Of a stretch of DNA of 64,000 nucleotides, positions 11,102-21,876 are shown piece by piece. This DNA comes from Exophiala sp. HKRS030 (taxonomy: Eukaryota > Ascomycota > Eurotiomycetes > Chaetothyriales > Herpotrichiellaceae): NCBI GenBank assembly GCA_023897205.1, contig JAHWDD010000007.1, forward strand, positions 2,976,001-3,040,000, written 5' to 3'. The first letter of the stretch is position 1, and each line of letters begins with the position of its first letter. The notes below the pieces were generated by a model. That model was not told where the DNA came from. It did no database searches and saw only the letters and a list, made by a program, of their open reading frames with translations. The position numbers and the translations under genes were made by a program.

Positions 11102-13004
11102 ATGCCTCGTCAGCGAGTCACAACACAGACGATCGAGAACGAAGCTGCAGCTACCGTCCCAGACTGGGATAAACTGGACGAGAATGCGAAACGGTAAGGA
11201 TTTGATCAAAGATTAGCTCCTCGGAAGAGTAAGGGTGACTTATGGATTTTCCAGACGTTTGCGAAATCGTTTGTCTCAGCGGCATTTCAGAGAGCGCAGG
11301 TTGATGTATATCAAGGGTCTCGAACGACAGAATCAAGCCAAAGCACAAACCGAAAGCGAAAGAAATCGAACTCTTCTTCGCGAAATGAATCAGCTGCGAG
11401 ATGCGACCTTGAATGTCAGAGCACAGATACTAAAGATATCCCATTCTCTTAATGAGCTAGGTGCGGAGGTTGCAAGACATCTCAATCTAGAAAACCACGC
11501 AGCCTCAGACACCGAATCTAGTCCATCAACTCGACAATCTCCAGCGTTGGAGTGCCAGCGTGCAAGCTCTCAACAGCAAATGGATGACACGGAAATAGCC
11601 ACGCAAATACCAGAAGAAGTTGCGGAAGGAGATAAATTCTTCGAGAAGAATACCGGACCCAACTTTGACGATCTGTTTGGTCCTTACGAAGACCTAGGGG
11701 GGATCTGGAGCTCGCAACAACTATCTGAGTCTCGACTGGGAGCCCAGGACCCGCATGCAAATGTTCCGGAAGAAATGCCTCAACATTCCCCAACTTTTCG
11801 ACCTCCACGTCGTGATTCTGGTGAAGGCTGTAGTGATCTGCAGGTACAAGATGATGTTCAGCCTCCTCTCGCGCATTGGGAACAACCGTCAAGCATCGGC
11901 TCTCCTTTGAGCACCATCATGCAAAGGAGTTTGGTCCTCCCCCAGGGCCACCTACCCCAGACAACGACCAATGGTCACCCATGTTTTGCCTTCCAGCCCT
12001 CCAAATTTTCTCAGCACGTGGAAGCTCTCGAATTGCAAGCGCGGCAGCGCATTGATATATCGACCGGCAATTCAACCCGACAAATGTACGTATTCTCCAT
12101 TCACAAGCGTCGCGCCTCCGAAAGCCTGATACGGTCTGTTGCTCTTTATCTGACACTCCATTTCTGTAGACTATATCGTTGTTGTTCGACAATCATGAGC
12201 CTGTTCATTCAAAATGCTTGGCCAAGTACCTGTTCAGTCTGGGCAAAATCTCAGGTACCCGACATTATCGGTCCGATCTTGCTCTGGAGACTCTACCCAA
12301 CAACTGAAACATATAATCTTCTCGGCCCAAATTATAAGCCTACTGAACTTCAACTTTCGGTCCCGCATGCACCCGTCATTGACTGGATTCCATACAGTGA
12401 ACTGAGGGACCGAGTCATCATGTATTATAACTCAACAGTTGTCCTAGACCGTCTTCTCTGTGACATGTTGAATTCATATGTTGTTGAGGTAGATGATTTG
12501 TCGACGGTGCTTCCCAAAGGACCTAAGGAAAGCGGGTACTTTGGTATCTGGAACTTGTTTCGAGCGATTGATGTCGCTACTGCATCAATTGCTTCTGAGG
12601 CACCGTCACATCCAGACAGGCTCTGGTTCGGCCAAGAAGATGAGGGCTGCCCCAATTCCTTCGATCTCTCCGGGGCTTTTACGCTTAGCCACGGCACACC
12701 AAGCCCGTCGAGTAACCAGGGATCTGACAACTCGCCACGTATTGTCTACAACTTACTCGAGATATTCAGCAAACCTGCAGCAGTCTTGAAGCTTGCTCAT
12801 GACGCACGTCTGTACGCAAGTAAATCGTGGCGATTTGATGGAGCGCTCTTTGAAACATGGCCAGAACTCAAGTTCAACGGGTATGAATCGATCGTGGCAA
12901 AGGGAAGGTCGCTACGAATTGCCACTGCACCTCCGGAGAGTCCCAAGGAGATGACTAGCACTATGATGGAAACATACCACAAGGTCATCGCGGAGCTGGC
13001 ATAA
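11102..13004 (+). CDS. bZIP transcription factor with C-terminal DUF3425
   Basis: ATG at 11102 (MPRQRVTTQTIENEAAA). Intron 1 (11194-11254) falls exactly at the start of the basic region, RLRNRLSQRHFRERR, an NRxxQRxFR variant typical of fungal Yap/AP-1-like bZIPs. A short leucine-zipper-like coil follows. The middle is acidic and Pro/Ser-rich. The C-terminal half carries the DUF3425 signature (DWIPYSELRDRVIMYYNS) and a final region around WPELKFNGYESI. A second likely intron, 12086-12169, is 84 bases with good GT..TAG ends. It keeps the frame when retained, so two isoforms are possible (585 residues spliced). The gene borders the accessory cluster and may or may not regulate it. Confidence 0.85.
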
Positions 13005-13302
13005 CGGTGCACGGGATTTGCGAACGACGTACAAGAAAGATAGCCGGCATGAGGAAGAGTTGTATTGCTAAAGATGACAAAGAGCTCTGAATCCTTTTCG
13101 GCCCATCGGAATTTCACAGCCAGTTCTCCCGGAAGACTCGAAAAGACAGTGAATATAGCAGAATTGATGCTCCTCATAAGATTTCGGGTTTCTCGGCATC
13201 TGAGCATTCTTTCTCTTTGGCATGACCACAGAATCTCCTGGCCTGCGACCTGTCCTCCTATAGCCAAACCACCGGACATGCTTATCCAAAGACCTCCACT
13301 AC

Positions 13303-14109
13303 TCAAGGCCATCCACCATTTACGGGCAATAATTGGCCGGTGACATATGTTGATTGATCGCTTAAAAGATAGAGGATAGCGTCGGCAAGTTCCTCGGGCA
13401 CGGCGAATCTCTTCATCGGGATCAATGGGAAGGCGCTCCTCGACATATCACCTCTTTCGGCATCATCAAATTGAGCCCTGGACAGCGGGGTATCCGTGCC
13501 GCCAGGAGCGACAAGATTCACACGCACTCCGTATGGTGCAAAATCTTGAGCCCAAGACCGAGTCAGGCCCAAAACCGCATGCTTTGTGGCCGTGTATGCG
13601 CTCAACGTCGAATATCCGTAGTAGGACGCGCTGGACCCTATGTTGATGACGCTGCAAATGCCGTTCTCTCTTGGTTTCCATTGAAATGGGGGTGATTCTC
13701 CATGTTCTTTGATGATTTTGCGCAAAATCTCGGTCGCCGTATTCCAAGTGCCCACCAGATTGACATTGACAGTGTCGTGGAAAGCTTCGTCGTCTTCGAG
13801 GACACCACCACTGGAGGGACAAACGCCGGCCGAGTTGACCAGTCCACTGATGTGAGAGCTGCGTTCGAAAATGCTGTCGAATACTGTGCGTACTTGCTGT
13901 CGCGACGAAACATCGACGGAGGGGTAGAAGTGTAGCGTTGCGCCATTCTCTGCCGCGACAGCCTTGAGATCCTCTGGCAATGACTTCGTACGATCGAGAA
14001 CGTGTACGGTTGCTGTGTGTCTTAGGAGGCCAGCAACGGTCGCCTTTCCAATACCCGAAGCACCTCCTGTCACAACGAAGGCCCGGCGGGCGAAGGAATT
14101 CAATGCCAT
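13303..14109 (-). CDS. Short-chain dehydrogenase/reductase (classical SDR), copy A
   Basis: An intronless gene of 268 residues. It has the Rossmann motif TGGASGIG at about residue 14, the NSAG motif after SGLV, a catalytic Ser in INIGSSASYYGYS and the YxxxK pair in SAYTATKHAVLG. The C-terminus contains GVRVNLVAPGGTDTPL and VTGQLLPVNGGWP. Classical SDRs of this FabG/sorbose-reductase-like type interconvert alcohols and ketones with NAD(P)H. A neutral or acidic residue after strand 2 (VHVLDR) suggests NAD, since Asp there disfavours NADP; this is inference. It is divergent from a clear paralogue at 14704 across a shared promoter of about 0.6 kb. The pair probably arose by inverted duplication and could act on related substrates. 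Confidence 0.93.
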   Translation of the reverse strand: MALNSFARRAFVVTGGASGIGKATVAGLLRHTATVHVLDRTKSLPEDLKAVAAENGATLHFYPSVDVSSRQQVRTVFDSIFERSSHISGLVNSAGVCPSSGGVLEDDEAFHDTVNVNLVGTWNTATEILRKIIKEHGESPPFQWKPRENGICSVINIGSSASYYGYSTLSAYTATKHAVLGLTRSWAQDFAPYGVRVNLVAPGGTDTPLSRAQFDDAERGDMSRSAFPLIPMKRFAVPEELADAILYLLSDQSTYVTGQLLPVNGGWP

Positions 14110-14703
14110 CTCTCAACAAATTCTGCTTTCTCTTTGGAGCTTTGTAGCCTCGATTTGAGTTGAAGATTCGAGCCACACAGTACTGTGCTATAGCTTAAAA
14201 ACAAGAACTGGCCAGTGAAAGTAAGCGCAAGGCGCTTGCTGTTCACGCTCTAGATCGGTATTGCAAGGTATCAGCATCATGAACGATTGTCACAGACTTT
14301 GTGAGGTAAATGATTCAAGACCCCGTCGTAAGCAAAAGCTACCGTCTTTGGTCACTCGTTCGAAGTGAAGTATCTTGCCGAGATGTGTCAAGCTATTGGA
14401 CAATCTGCAAGTGTGCGAGACCGAATGACCAATTTAAGTGACAGTCACGTATATAGGAATGCATAGAAAAAGTGGAGACACTCGGGTACCGACCTTGGAC
14501 TCGGGGCTCATTTCGCTGGATGCTTGCAATGGCATGCTGTTTAGGTGCAAAGTAGTAGAATGCTACATGCAGGCACACAGACACGCCCTGTGAGGGCGAG
14601 AAACAGAATGTAGATATAGAAATTCACAGTTCCAGCGATTTGCGGCATCAGGACTATTCACTGCCACAAAAGGCTACAGCATAACAATTGGAAAAGCAGA
14701 ACG
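14110..14703. promoter_or_regulatory. Shared divergent promoter of the two SDR genes
   Basis: No coding sequence. An inverted CGG-GTA-CCG at 14483-14491 has the form of a zinc-cluster binding site (CGG-N3-CCG). It could serve the Zn2Cys6 factor encoded at 28069, but I do not see the same spacing consistently in the other cluster promoters. Confidence 0.35.
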
Positions 14704-15510
14704 ATGGTCAACTCGACGTCTTCCCTTAGCGGAAGGACTTACATCGTTAGTGGAGGCGGGTCAGGCATTGGACTTGAGACTGTGCGGCTTCTCGTCGATG
14801 CCTCTGCCATTGTCCATGCAATCGACCTCAAGGCGACAGCACCCGTGGATTTTGACCAGTGGCAAGGAGCGGTTCACTATCACGGATCCATTGATGTTTC
14901 CTCTCGAGAAGACGTAGTCCGCGTCTTCAAAGCAATCACGTCAACCTCGGCACAGATCGATGGCTTGGTCAATTGTGCGGGAATCTGTCCGGGTGGTGAA
15001 GGGTACTTTGAGTCCGATTCCACCTTCGCCCATACCATGGCGGTCAATGTCACAGGGACTTGGAACGTCACGACGGAGTTTTTGAAGATCTTGCATCGAC
15101 AATCACCTAACAATGGACCAGATGGAACTGCTCCAACTGTATCCCGCATCAGCATCGTCACCGTCGGATCGAGCGCTTCTTTGTGTCCATGGCCAACGCT
15201 CACTTCATACACGACCAGTAAACACGCTGTCCTCGGGTTGACACGATCGTGGGCCCTCGATTGGAGTCACAAAGGTGTCAGAGTAAACATGGTTGCTCCA
15301 GGCGGAACTGACACTCCCCTCGCGAGGGCACAACTAACAGACTCTGCTGGCAGGGGCGATGCCCTTTCAGCGGGATTGAAATTCATCCCTTTGGGACGTC
15401 TTGGTTATGCTAGGGAGCAAGCCGACGCGATTATCTTTCTCTTGAGTGATGCATCTTCATATATCACTGGGCAGGTCATCCCCGTAAATGGCGGTATCCC
15501 AATGCACTAG
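14704..15510 (+). CDS. Short-chain dehydrogenase/reductase (classical SDR), copy B
   Basis: An intronless gene of 268 residues, the same length as copy A. Motifs: SGGGSGIGLE cofactor loop, VHAIDL after strand 2 (Asp, suggesting NAD), NCAG, catalytic VTVGSSASLCPWPTLTSY with YTTSK, then GVRVNMVAPGGTDTPLARAQ and SYITGQVIPVNGG. It aligns with copy A along its whole length by eye, including ICP/VCP after the NxAG motif and the GTWN block. The ordinary Rossmann GG is kept, so it should be active. In the cluster the SDRs are the natural alcohol-to-ketone step ahead of the Baeyer-Villiger enzyme. That order is inference. Confidence 0.93.
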   Translation: MVNSTSSLSGRTYIVSGGGSGIGLETVRLLVDASAIVHAIDLKATAPVDFDQWQGAVHYHGSIDVSSREDVVRVFKAITSTSAQIDGLVNCAGICPGGEGYFESDSTFAHTMAVNVTGTWNVTTEFLKILHRQSPNNGPDGTAPTVSRISIVTVGSSASLCPWPTLTSYTTSKHAVLGLTRSWALDWSHKGVRVNMVAPGGTDTPLARAQLTDSAGRGDALSAGLKFIPLGRLGYAREQADAIIFLLSDASSYITGQVIPVNGGIPMH

Positions 15511-15977
15511 TTAGGTAGCCTTTCCTTCAAAGATGTATACTTCGGTATCGCCTACACGAAATGCTAGATCGTCATGCTAGATTACCTTCCTTGTTAAAGT
15601 CTATGCAGACTCTATTTCTTCCTCAAACTCTCTTCTACTTGGTGGGACTTATAGACTCCGCGAACTTAACGAATTGACGTGTATTTCTTCGCTGGCGGTT
15701 CTAGATGAGTCGTCTAGGGCAAACTCGTACTGGCAGGTGTAGTACGCTAAACCGGTTTGAGATACTTAAGTGTCGCATTATGTTATGCCTCTTACCTTAC
15801 ATTGGCAGAGCCTTCCAGTCGCATACTCGAAATTAGATACTCATAAGAGTAACCACTATATCTACTTGGTATAGCCTTGCTCTTCTACACTAATGAATTA
15901 AAACTACGACAATATTAAAGGATTTAGAGTAGAACTTAGAGAGTATATTCTCTCCTATACATACTTTATCTGTCCAT
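15511..15977. other. AT-rich spacer between convergent genes
   Basis: Downstream regions of the SDR copy B and the serine hydrolase. Noticeably AT-rich around 15840-15970. Nothing coding recognised. Confidence 0.5.
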
Positions 15978-17471
15978 CTATCTACGACCGAAAATATTAT
16001 AAACCTCTTTTTCAAAGTCGATGTTAAATTGAATGGCTTTAGGATCACCCGGAGGAAGTAGCTGAAGAAATGCTGTGGCAGCCAGTCCAGTCTCACGATC
16101 AATCCACTAATGATAACGGCGTCAGCAGCGGCAAATTGTAGAGGGAAAGTGCTCAGGACTTACCCATATGAGATTCGGTGCTCCGGACCATTGTAAAGTT
16201 CCCGCACTTCTACGACCTTCGAAAGCTTTCGGGTTTAAAAGCCCGGCCAGACTATGGTGGACTTCTTCACCAGCTGGAACCGAGGGGCTGAGCACCGGTT
16301 TGTATATGCCATGGATCACGGGTAAGATTGTTTCAGGATGGATTAGTTGGTTGGTAAACAGTTCTGAGACTGCCTTCTGGGAGAGAATAGGCCCTCCTCC
16401 AGCAAGAAGCGCACCGAGGAGTTTGACGTAGTCATTCGCAGATCCCCAGACTCCATGGCCCGCAGTCTCCGTCGGCGCTTCAATAGGAACAGGCAGGGGA
16501 GCTGCCAGCACATCGCCGCCGGCGCTTCGAGCGTAGGGTTGGACAATACGCTCCTTCTTGGTTATGGGATGAAATGTCGTGCTGCTCATACCCAAGACTT
16601 GCCAGATGTTCTCTTTATAATACTCCTCTAAGGGTTTTTCATTGAGTCGTGAGACCTGCAGTTCTCATCAGACCTGTCCATAGGGGAAAAGAGGCAAGAG
16701 AGAGAGCGCGGGCTGCAAGGCTGAATTTCAAGGGTTGAATCTTACCAATTCTCCTGCCCAGTCAATGCCTGCCCCGTATGTCCAGCTCGTTCCTGGCTCG
16801 AACGCAAGAGGCACTCTCTTGATGGAGTCCTATCACTGCTATGTCAGGAAAGCTAATCCAAGTCTTCTTTGTTGTCAAGGCTCCCTACCTGTGTTGAATC
16901 CAGAGTGGTGCTTTTTAGCCCAGTTGCTTGGCTCCACTTTGCAGTTGATTCGGGCATCAAATCATATCCTACACCGCTCTGGTGGGACAAAAGCAGCCTT
17001 CAAATCCCTCAGTCCCGCGAAACATGTCGACGGTGTGTATATAGAAATCTTACCGCAGGGTTATCTTGTTCTTCCTAGGCTTGGTGGTAGGAATCCCGCT
17101 TGCGTCTACTCCACCATCAAGCACAGGGAGAGCGGCCAGTTCTGGAAGGATAGTAGACACATCATCGTCAAGCCCGATCAGGCCCTTTTCTACCGTTTGT
17201 AGCGCCGCTACAGTACACTGCACTTTTGACTGGGAAGCCAGCCAGAAGATGTGATCCGCCGACAAAGCCTCATCTTCTGTATGGCCAACTCCGCTTGCAT
17301 GGCTGTACAGAATGTTTCCTATTGACTATTAGACGTTTTGGACAGCCATTAGATACACTGTCTTGCAAACAGACCATCACGATCGATTACGATTGCAACA
17401 ATTGAGGGCGTAACAAAGTCAGGATGTTGACGATTCGTGCTTCTGTTGATAAGATCTGTGATTGAGGCCAT
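15978..17471 (-). CDS. LovD/EstB-like serine hydrolase or transesterase (beta-lactamase fold, family S12-like)
   Basis: Six exons join in frame: 17471-17375, 17318-17054, 16997-16889, 16829-16746, 16655-16164 and 16106-15978, giving 391 residues. The start MASITDLINRSTNRQHPDF is the only upstream ATG that splices in frame. The nucleophile motif SxxK is SQSK in IFWLASQSKVQCTVAALQ. A LLLSHQSGVGYDL block follows, then the candidate catalytic Tyr in WTYGAGIDWAGEL and a GHGVWGSANDYVKL segment in place of the lactamase HxG region. The tail is WIDRETGLAATAFLQLLPPG. Relatives include LovD (acyl transfer to monacolin J) and EstB-type esterases. Beside a Baeyer-Villiger monooxygenase, lactone or ester hydrolysis is a plausible job, or acylation of a cluster alcohol. 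All short frames seen here are pieces of this one gene. Confidence 0.9.
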
Positions 17472-18120
17472 GACGGGCGGAGACTGCCAACACACGTGTA
17501 GTTTGGAATTTCAATGTCGTTGCCGGCGGGGTCACTGGAGATGTGTATCAAGTCACGATTCTTATTTACATCCTACTACAAGCCCAGCGAGACTACTAAG
17601 TATATGTCAATTGCAGCATTGGTTCCAAATATCTATCCATGAGAAGTGACACATAGAACGCACAGTCACGACTTCTTCGGGCTACGACCCACCTTTATTT
17701 GTACCTGAGATATCTCCACATACACTGGACACATTGACTTGACCTCTACGGCTCCTTAGGAAATGACTGTTGTGTGACCTTCTCGAAGGGTTAATGATCG
17801 GAGATGTCATAGGTTTGACTTCATCTCTAGCACTACTTCGCAACATGAGACAGGCAGCAGATCGTTGACATGATGTAAGGATGTGATTTCTAGTAACCGG
17901 TCCACAGCTATAGAGCGGTATCAAGTGGATCGAGCTCAGGGAATGCAAGAAACAACAGATGCTTGACTTGTATAGCATTCGTGCTTGAGGGGTGGGGAAA
18001 TAGCTACATCCTGCCTCCGATACTTGAGTGCGATCGATTGTCTCGCCGGCTCAGCAATCCATGCCACATTATTAAGGGGTCATTGCCGTCGGCGTTTGTC
18101 AGATGATGGGGAGTCTCTAT
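17472..18120. other. Intergenic region upstream of serine hydrolase, downstream of P450
   Basis: About 650 bases. No domain or RNA gene recognised; probably the hydrolase promoter plus the P450 3' end. Confidence 0.5.
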
Positions 18121-20414
18121 CTACGGGATGTCAATTTGACGTTCTTCCAGGCTTCGAGATACTGTCCCCTTCCAATGCTCTCTGAAAAATGCTTCTGTGT
18201 AGTTCCCATCTGGCTCTAACCACATCTTTCCTTTGTTGTATATCTCCCGAATCTTCATTGCTTTCGCCTCACTTCTCGGCTTGATTGTACATCTGGAATT
18301 GCATCATGGTCAGCGCAAGCACTCAGAGTATTCAACGATCATCGTAGGACATACTGAAAAGGCTGTGGGGCCACAACCAGCCCTTCAGTAAAACTGTCTT
18401 GTTCGATGGGAACACGTGTACCATCGTCATTATAATGAAAGTCGAACTCGAAGGCCCATATCAGCCGAGCCATCGTCGTCAGTAACGTCCTCTCGGCCAC
18501 GTGAGAACCTGGACAAATACGGCGACCGGCACCAAAAGTGAAATGAGGACGTTTCTGATGGTTTGAAGTGATTGAGAATGCGTCCATGACAGTATCCGAT
18601 GCTTCGAATCTCTGCGGGTTGAATACACGAGGATTCTCGAATTTGTCGGAGTCATTGTTTATTGTCCAGACCTTTGAGCGATGAGATTTCGAAGCCACTG
18701 GATGTAATTGTGAGCGACTTACGCAATTGAACACACCCGCTCCCGCAGGAATTGTGTATCCTTCGTAAACATCTGTTCTCATGACTGCGTGTGGCATGGG
18801 ACCTCCTGTAACTGTTGTTGGTGACCCTATAGCGTATGTCAACGGAGGAATCATGAAAGATTACGGCCGTGCTTACAGCGCATAGTTTCTTCCATGCATC
18901 CACGGAGATAGGGCAAGCTCGATCGATCTTCCCACTCGGGAAGTCTATCTGTTCCCACCACTCGATCAATCTCCTCGCGCGCCTTTCTTTGTACTTCGGG
19001 ATACAATATCATGGCCTGGAATGAGATCAACACCCATCTAACTGGTTTTCCGAAAAGCTTAAGTTGGATAACCTACCTTGACAAATCCCAATAATGTGTT
19101 TGATTGAGTGTCTCTGCGAACACCGTCAGTATGGTATCTCATCAATAGGCAGTCTACGGATTACGTTGCTGCGCCCCAGGCATGACCTGCAGTGTAAAAA
19201 ATTTCACGCTCATTCAATGAACCCTTCTCATTCTTGTCGGAGTCAACAATCATATCCCGGCAGAGGCCTTATCCAACTTCGTTAGCCAAAGACTCTGAAA
19301 GTAGCTGCAGACATACTGGGGTAATATCTGCCCTCCTCGAGCTGTCTTCTAGCATTATCCGTCAAACGTCGCCAAAGGCTTAACTCCATATCAGAGAGTT
19401 TATACATATATCGCTTTATCGGGTTCAAAGAGTTTGGTATGATGCGAATCAGGGGTCGTAATAAAGGCCACCAGTCTGCAATCTGCAGAGACGAGCCAGC
19501 AACCGTTAGTTGACGGAACCACTGGATTTTAGTATCGCTTAGTGAGGACATTATATAAAGTTGTACAGGTCGGTACCTACCTCCATTAACACCTTCACAT
19601 CAGGATCTTGCCAGGACGGAATTCTCTTTCCAAAGGCAATTGTGCATCCGATACTGATGGTAAATCTCTCAAGGTGATGTCTGAATTGACTCGGGGTTTC
19701 AAGGAGTTCGTTGAGTAGCTGGTCGGTTTCGAAAGACTGGACCTCAAATATCAAAGATCGAACTTAGATCGGAGACTGGCATAGACAAACCTGGTATGCC
19801 AGATAATTATCTGCGAGTTTAGAATTAAGATGGTTGTGATAAACCTTTCTTTGACGCTTCCAGAGGTCGTCATATCTAATATCGTGATGAGCCTGCAGTC
19901 AGTGGTGCTCGGGACATCGGCCATGATCTGGGTACTCACGGGTGAAATGCGATGTTCATCTCATGCCCAAACTCGCGGAACATGATATCCATCCGCGTAG
20001 AATAGATGGAACCTTTCTTGTCGAGCAGATCACTGACACCCTTGGCTGTCCCCAACAAGACCACAGTCTGGGTACCGAGCTGTAGAGAGACAATCGGCCC
20101 ATCTAGAAGCTGTTATGCTGGCGAAACGATTGAGCGATAGGACATTAAATACATTTCTTGATCCATCTGTCAAACTGGAGATGCAGGTCTGCAGCCCCAA
20201 GCTGATGTAGATTGCCAATGATAGGAAGAGTTGGAGGACCTGTTCGGCGGTGGTAGTGAATGAGATGTGTGCTCTTCGTCGCAGTCGAAGACGTGTGTTC
20301 CTTACCTGGAGGCAATCCTTTGCGACGCATTCCAATCTTAGAGAGCCTGTAAATGAGGATGCATGCGGCGAAGACCCACAAAAGGTGAGCCGGAGACATG
20401 TTTAGGGCTGCCAT
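18121..20414 (-). CDS. Cytochrome P450 monooxygenase (microsomal, O-methylsterigmatocystin-oxidoreductase-like)
   Basis: A gene of about ten exons that can be assembled fully. The N-terminal anchor MAALNMSPAHLLWVFAACIL is followed by a basic and Pro-rich hinge that an intron splits (KGLPPG then PPTLPIIGNLHQLG). The I-helix reads TAGHAWGAATDTQSNT, with an AGHAWGAAT start instead of the usual AGxDT. Next come the K-helix ExxR (CMEETMR, split before WSPTTVTGGPMPHAV), a PERF-like FNPQRF and the heme loop FTFGAGRRICPGSHVAERTL with the Cys ligand. After a last intron the tail CTIKPRSEAKAMKIREIYNK runs to a stop at 18121. Such enzymes hydroxylate or oxidise small hydrophobic metabolites at the ER membrane with P450 reductase. 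It is probably the first oxidising step of the cluster; the substrate is unknown. Confidence 0.92.
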
Positions 20415-21876
20415 ATTTCGAACTACAGCTCAGGCAGTCCCTCACCAAGTTAGATATGATGCTCAGAGGCTTGAAAAGCTGCTTTGTTTCGACGACGAAT
20501 ACCTTTTACATCCCAGATCTCGGGTCTTCATGGACATGCATTCATGTATGAAGCGACAGTGACGCTAGTTACAGCTTGAGGGCTGCAAGATGGGTGCCTT
20601 GACCGAAATGGCTCGAGCATGGATCACTGACACCCAGAACAATGACCAATTAGTCTAAAAACCAGACATAATCCAGAACTTGATTTTCTTTCCCCAGCGT
20701 GCCTAGCTCCCATTACAAATGGCAGAGGAGCCAAGATTTCTGGGTAGGTAGGCCTGAATGAATTGTTGCAAGGAGCGAGTATTTGCCGCACAGCCTCGGG
20801 CTAACTCTCGATTACTCCGTAGGTGGCCAGGGCAAGCCTTTCTCGTGCACATCCAGGGATGGGAGCGGGGTGATTTCAAAGGGTTGATGATTGGCACCCC
20901 CACACTTTGTTGAACGGATCTTCCCTGACAGCCGACGACATACCCCGTGTTTCGGCTGTACATAACTCAGACGGGCTCAGGTAGATATAGAGATATATAT
21001 ACACGTGATCTAGGGCATGGTGGGTATAGGATCTTGCCAATCCTGGCTTGGCAAAATTTCACGTACTACGGAGAGAGTTTCCTGACAAATTGGCAAGGAC
21101 TTATCCCACCACAACCTACATGCCACACTACCTTTCATGCTGTCGCTCTCCTTGCGATGCTGTATCGTATCCATCTCACTACATTTTACAGCATTGCTTG
21201 GTCCATTTCCGCCTCCGCAGCATCAAGGATTAGCGATACGAGACTGCCTTAATCACATCTTAGCTTCGCGGTCCTGATCATCTTATTGAAGGGGACTCGT
21301 AAAGTCCAATCGTCATCATCCTATTGTGAAAGATATCTTATGACCGTAGAGCTGATGTGTCATGGGTTGCTCCACATCAACGCCTCCATCAACCTGGTGG
21401 CTTGTTCTCAGGCTGAGCATTTGAAGTACTTGACACACCTAAGTGGCTCAAATCGAATTAGGCCCATGGCTAGGATCCCAACCGATCGTTGGACACTAAG
21501 CGTTCAAGCTAAGCCCAGGCACCTTGGTGCCAAATGACTGCGAACGTTGCACGATTAGATCATAGAAGGGGTCAATCCTCCTGGGCGAGGCGTCAATGGC
21601 GGCCGATGCCACAGTCCCCGTTCGAACACAGACCTCCTCCTTCTGGGGCAAATGGAAAGCCCAAGTCGTCACTAGCCTGCGATCTTGCTTACCATATTAC
21701 CTCTCGCTACCGAATTTCCCCAGAACATTACCCCAGGTGGGTCGAGACTTACTCTGTATACACTCATCTCCTATAAATCTATCTCGTGAGGAACACGTCC
21801 GGACTGAACCCGGCTCTCTGCCTCCAATTCTACTTTCTCATTAAATCACTTCCCCTGCTAAACATCACTTATCTCG
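20415..21876. other. Divergent promoter region of P450 and MFS transporter genes
   Basis: About 1.5 kb with no supportable gene. One TACTCCGTA copy at 20813-20821. The last 150 bases before the MFS ATG are CT-rich, as usual for a fungal leader. Confidence 0.5.
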
